NCBI GenBank assembly: GCA_003527885.1
Contig: DPWB01000003.1
Span: 1 to 6,595 of the forward strand
Direction: 5' to 3'
Origin: Candidatus Competibacteraceae bacterium
GTDB lineage: Bacteria > Pseudomonadota > Gammaproteobacteria > Competibacterales > Competibacteraceae
DNA: 6,595 nt
The position numbers and the translations under genes are program-made. The notes below the pieces were generated by a model. The model ran no database searches. It saw only the letters and a program-made list of their open reading frames with translations, and had not been told where the DNA came from. Every line of letters starts with the position of its first letter. The stretch's first letter is position 1. Positions 5,792 through 6,595 of the stretch are shown one piece after another.

Positions 5792-6002
5792 TACGCAGGT
5801 TGCGGCTCAGAGGGCCTGCTGGCGCAGCGCCAGCCAGCGGGCGACGGACCCCGGAGGTCGGCGGGGATCGTGCGTCCGCTTCACGGGCGGCTTCTGGGGT
5901 CGGCGCGGATGCCTGCGGTAGTGGCGCAATGGGGTCGTGTTCCTGACGGGGATACGGATCTCCATAAGTGGATCCAGTCGGCGCTTTCGCCTACGCCGTG
6001 AC

Positions 6003-6037
6003 CCCTCACCCTCACCGAAAAATTTACCGGAGGAAAC
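6003..6037 (-). repeat. third copy of the dispersed GTAAATTTT repeat
   Basis: This 35-base copy has the same orientation as 2143-2177 and matches it at 28 positions without gaps, centred on AAAATTTAC. The inverted copy around 2029-2056 shares TTCCTC, then GTAAATTTT and GTGA. Unlike the 2036-2168 pair, no inverted partner was found near this copy, so it may be a solo end. Confidence 0.5.
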
Positions 6038-6057
6038 AGTGTAGCGAGGGCCGGGCG

Positions 6058-6077
6058 CGCCCCCGATCGAGGGGGCG
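6058..6077. repeat. G/C-rich hairpin
   Basis: CGCCCCC (6058-6064) and GGGGGCG (6071-6077) form a perfect seven-pair stem around GATCGA. It lies just left of the change to AT-rich DNA. No T tract follows on either strand. Confidence 0.4.
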
Positions 6078-6100
6078 GGGGTGGGAGCCGTATTCCTGAT

Positions 6101-6277
6101 AAAAATCATCGATATCACAAAAAATCTCAGTCATAGGAAGAATTTTCATAGCAATCTGCTCCGTATAAAATAAGGGATAAAGTATCAAATAATTGATAGC
6201 ATCATAAAAGTATCGATAATTATAACATAATGAAAATTAAATAATAATTCACGTTAACTTAAACTTCGATGATTTTT
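6101..6277. repeat. AT-rich island framed by a 12-base inverted repeat
   Basis: AAAAATCATCGA (6101-6112) and TCGATGATTTTT (6266-6277) are perfect inverted copies 153 bases apart. The DNA between them is strikingly AT-rich (about a quarter G+C by eye), whereas the DNA to the left is strongly G+C-rich. Inside is a small hairpin, TATCAA/TTGATA around ATAA (6183-6198). No gene lies here: every frame is full of stops. Possible roles are a small insertion, a binding region for a nucleoid or silencing protein, or a melting region. None can be chosen from sequence alone. Confidence 0.45.
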
Positions 6278-6320
6278 GTCTTGACGATGGGGTCCACCAT
6301 AGTGAGTCCAGGAACCGTTC

Positions 6321-6383
6321 TGTTTGCAAATAATCTGGTCCTGAAACAGGGCCTGTTTGCAGGCCCATGCCGTTTTGTTTGCA
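6321..6383 (+). repeat. three TGTTTGCA direct repeats and nested palindromes
   Basis: TGTTTGCA occurs at 6321-6328, 6354-6361 and 6376-6383; the last two continue as AGGCC or GGCC. The spacings of 33 and 22 bases are both multiples of 11, placing the copies on about the same face of the helix. Two inverted repeats overlap the middle copy: AAACAGG/CCTGTTT (6344-6358) and GGGCCT/AGGCCC (6349-6366). No gene is recognisable nearby. The cluster could be a protein-binding array or a decayed repeat. Confidence 0.4.
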
Positions 6384-6540
6384 GGCCGCTACAGTTACCC
6401 ATCAATGCGAATTAAGTGCTACGAAAAATTTCAGGAAAAACAAGCATGAACATGGCGGCAGCCAATCGCCCGAAGACATGAACTAATAATCCGGATGAGG
6501 AGCGGACTTTACTCGCTTTTTGAATCTCTACGGGTCCATT

Positions 6541-6595
6541 CCCCGCAGCTTGCTGCGTTCTTTGGTAACCCAATACCCCGCAGCTTGCTGCGGGG
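6541..6595. repeat. REP-like palindrome pair at the window edge
   Basis: CCCCGCAGCTTGCTGCGGGG at 6576-6595 is a perfect nine-pair palindrome around TT and ends exactly at the window edge. A second copy 35 bases earlier (6541-6557) is identical through GCTGCG but ends TTC, so its stem is shorter. Palindromes of this form are common between genes in gammaproteobacteria and are typically arranged in small clusters, so more copies may follow to the right. A plus-strand frame from 6495 runs through them to the edge but looks like repeat translated by chance. Confidence 0.65.

Larger units (their letters stand above)
5440..5797 (+). mobile_element. right-end remnant of an IS21-family insertion sequence
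   Basis: The remnant comprises the istB stub and the terminal region. The outer end reads TGGAATACGCA, finishing in CA at 5797, so the element edge read inward starts TGCGTATTCC, the usual TG...CA terminal pattern of this family. The istA gene, most of istB and the left end are absent from the window. No target-site duplication can be checked because the left end is lost. Confidence 0.8.
5798..6100. other. 303-base G+C-rich stretch without a recognised gene
   Basis: The minus-strand frame ending at 5807 is arginine- and proline-rich and its other frames are equally open; none resembles a protein I know, so this is probably the bias of G+C-rich DNA. I see a tight inverted repeat CTGGCGC/GCGCCAG (5819-5833), the third copy of the dispersed repeat (6003-6037) and a G/C hairpin (6058-6077). 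This may be what is left of the locus into which the IS21 element inserted. Confidence 0.4.

Noticed and set aside
5807..6118. 103-codon minus-strand arginine-rich frame
   Set aside because: All frames here are fairly open; it crosses the dispersed repeat at 6003-6037 and shows no domain or ribosome site.
6500..6523. AGCG/CGCT hairpin followed by TTTTT as a terminator
   Set aside because: The stem has only four pairs with a nine-base loop and no gene lies upstream to be terminated.
6495..6595. Plus-strand frame running to the right edge (starts MRSGLYSLF)
   Set aside because: Its second half is the REP-like palindrome translated by chance, a well-known source of false genes.
6301..6595. CRISPR array from the short repeats near the right end
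   Set aside because: The repeats are only about 8 bases (TGTTTGCA) or are palindromes 35 bases apart; there is no regular repeat-spacer structure and no cas gene.

Overview
This is a G+C-rich bacterial chromosomal window (coding parts clearly above 60% G+C by eye) in which a few intact housekeeping-type genes sit among broken genes and small repeats. The gamma-glutamyltransferase, EndA-type nuclease and YiiM-type MOSC relatives, plus the REP-like palindromes, suggest a gammaproteobacterium. That is inference from family resemblance; the lineage cannot be fixed from the sequence alone.

Layout. 1-400 has no recognisable gene but holds a REP-like palindrome (261-289). 401-740 is bounded by a 33-base inverted repeat and looks like a small non-autonomous (MITE-like) element. 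Its right end supplies the start codon of a 63-residue single-span membrane protein (717-908). That gene converges on an intact short-chain dehydrogenase/reductase (937-1695, minus strand). 1696-2035 shows no gene. A dispersed repeat with inverted ends (2036-2168) lies at the point where an EndA-type endonuclease gene (minus strand, start 2443) loses its catalytic part. Divergent from it is the best-supported gene here, a complete exported gamma-glutamyltransferase (2550-4298).

Downstream lies a YiiM-like MOSC gene (4445-4919) with a one-base frameshift and a missing 3' end. A lower-G+C 81-residue ORF of unknown function (4912-5157) starts inside its remains. Next comes a second MITE-like unit (5253-5439), which directly abuts the C-terminal stub of an IS21-family istB gene (5440-5645) and that element's right end with five ~23-base transposase-site repeats (5682-5791, end at 5797). 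The last 800 bases contain no recognised gene. They hold a third copy of the dispersed repeat, an AT-rich island framed by a 12-base inverted repeat (6101-6277), three TGTTTGCA direct repeats spaced 33 and 22 bases, and a REP-like palindrome pair at the right edge.

The intact genes do not form one pathway. Ggt is a periplasmic glutathione hydrolase and the SDR is a cytosolic NAD(P)H oxidoreductase of unknown substrate. The striking property of the window is that each of its three broken genes (endA, yiiM, istB) ends at or near a repeat or a change in base composition. I see no convincing new multi-gene system. The repeat families and the AT-rich/iteron-like tail are the parts most worth a second look.
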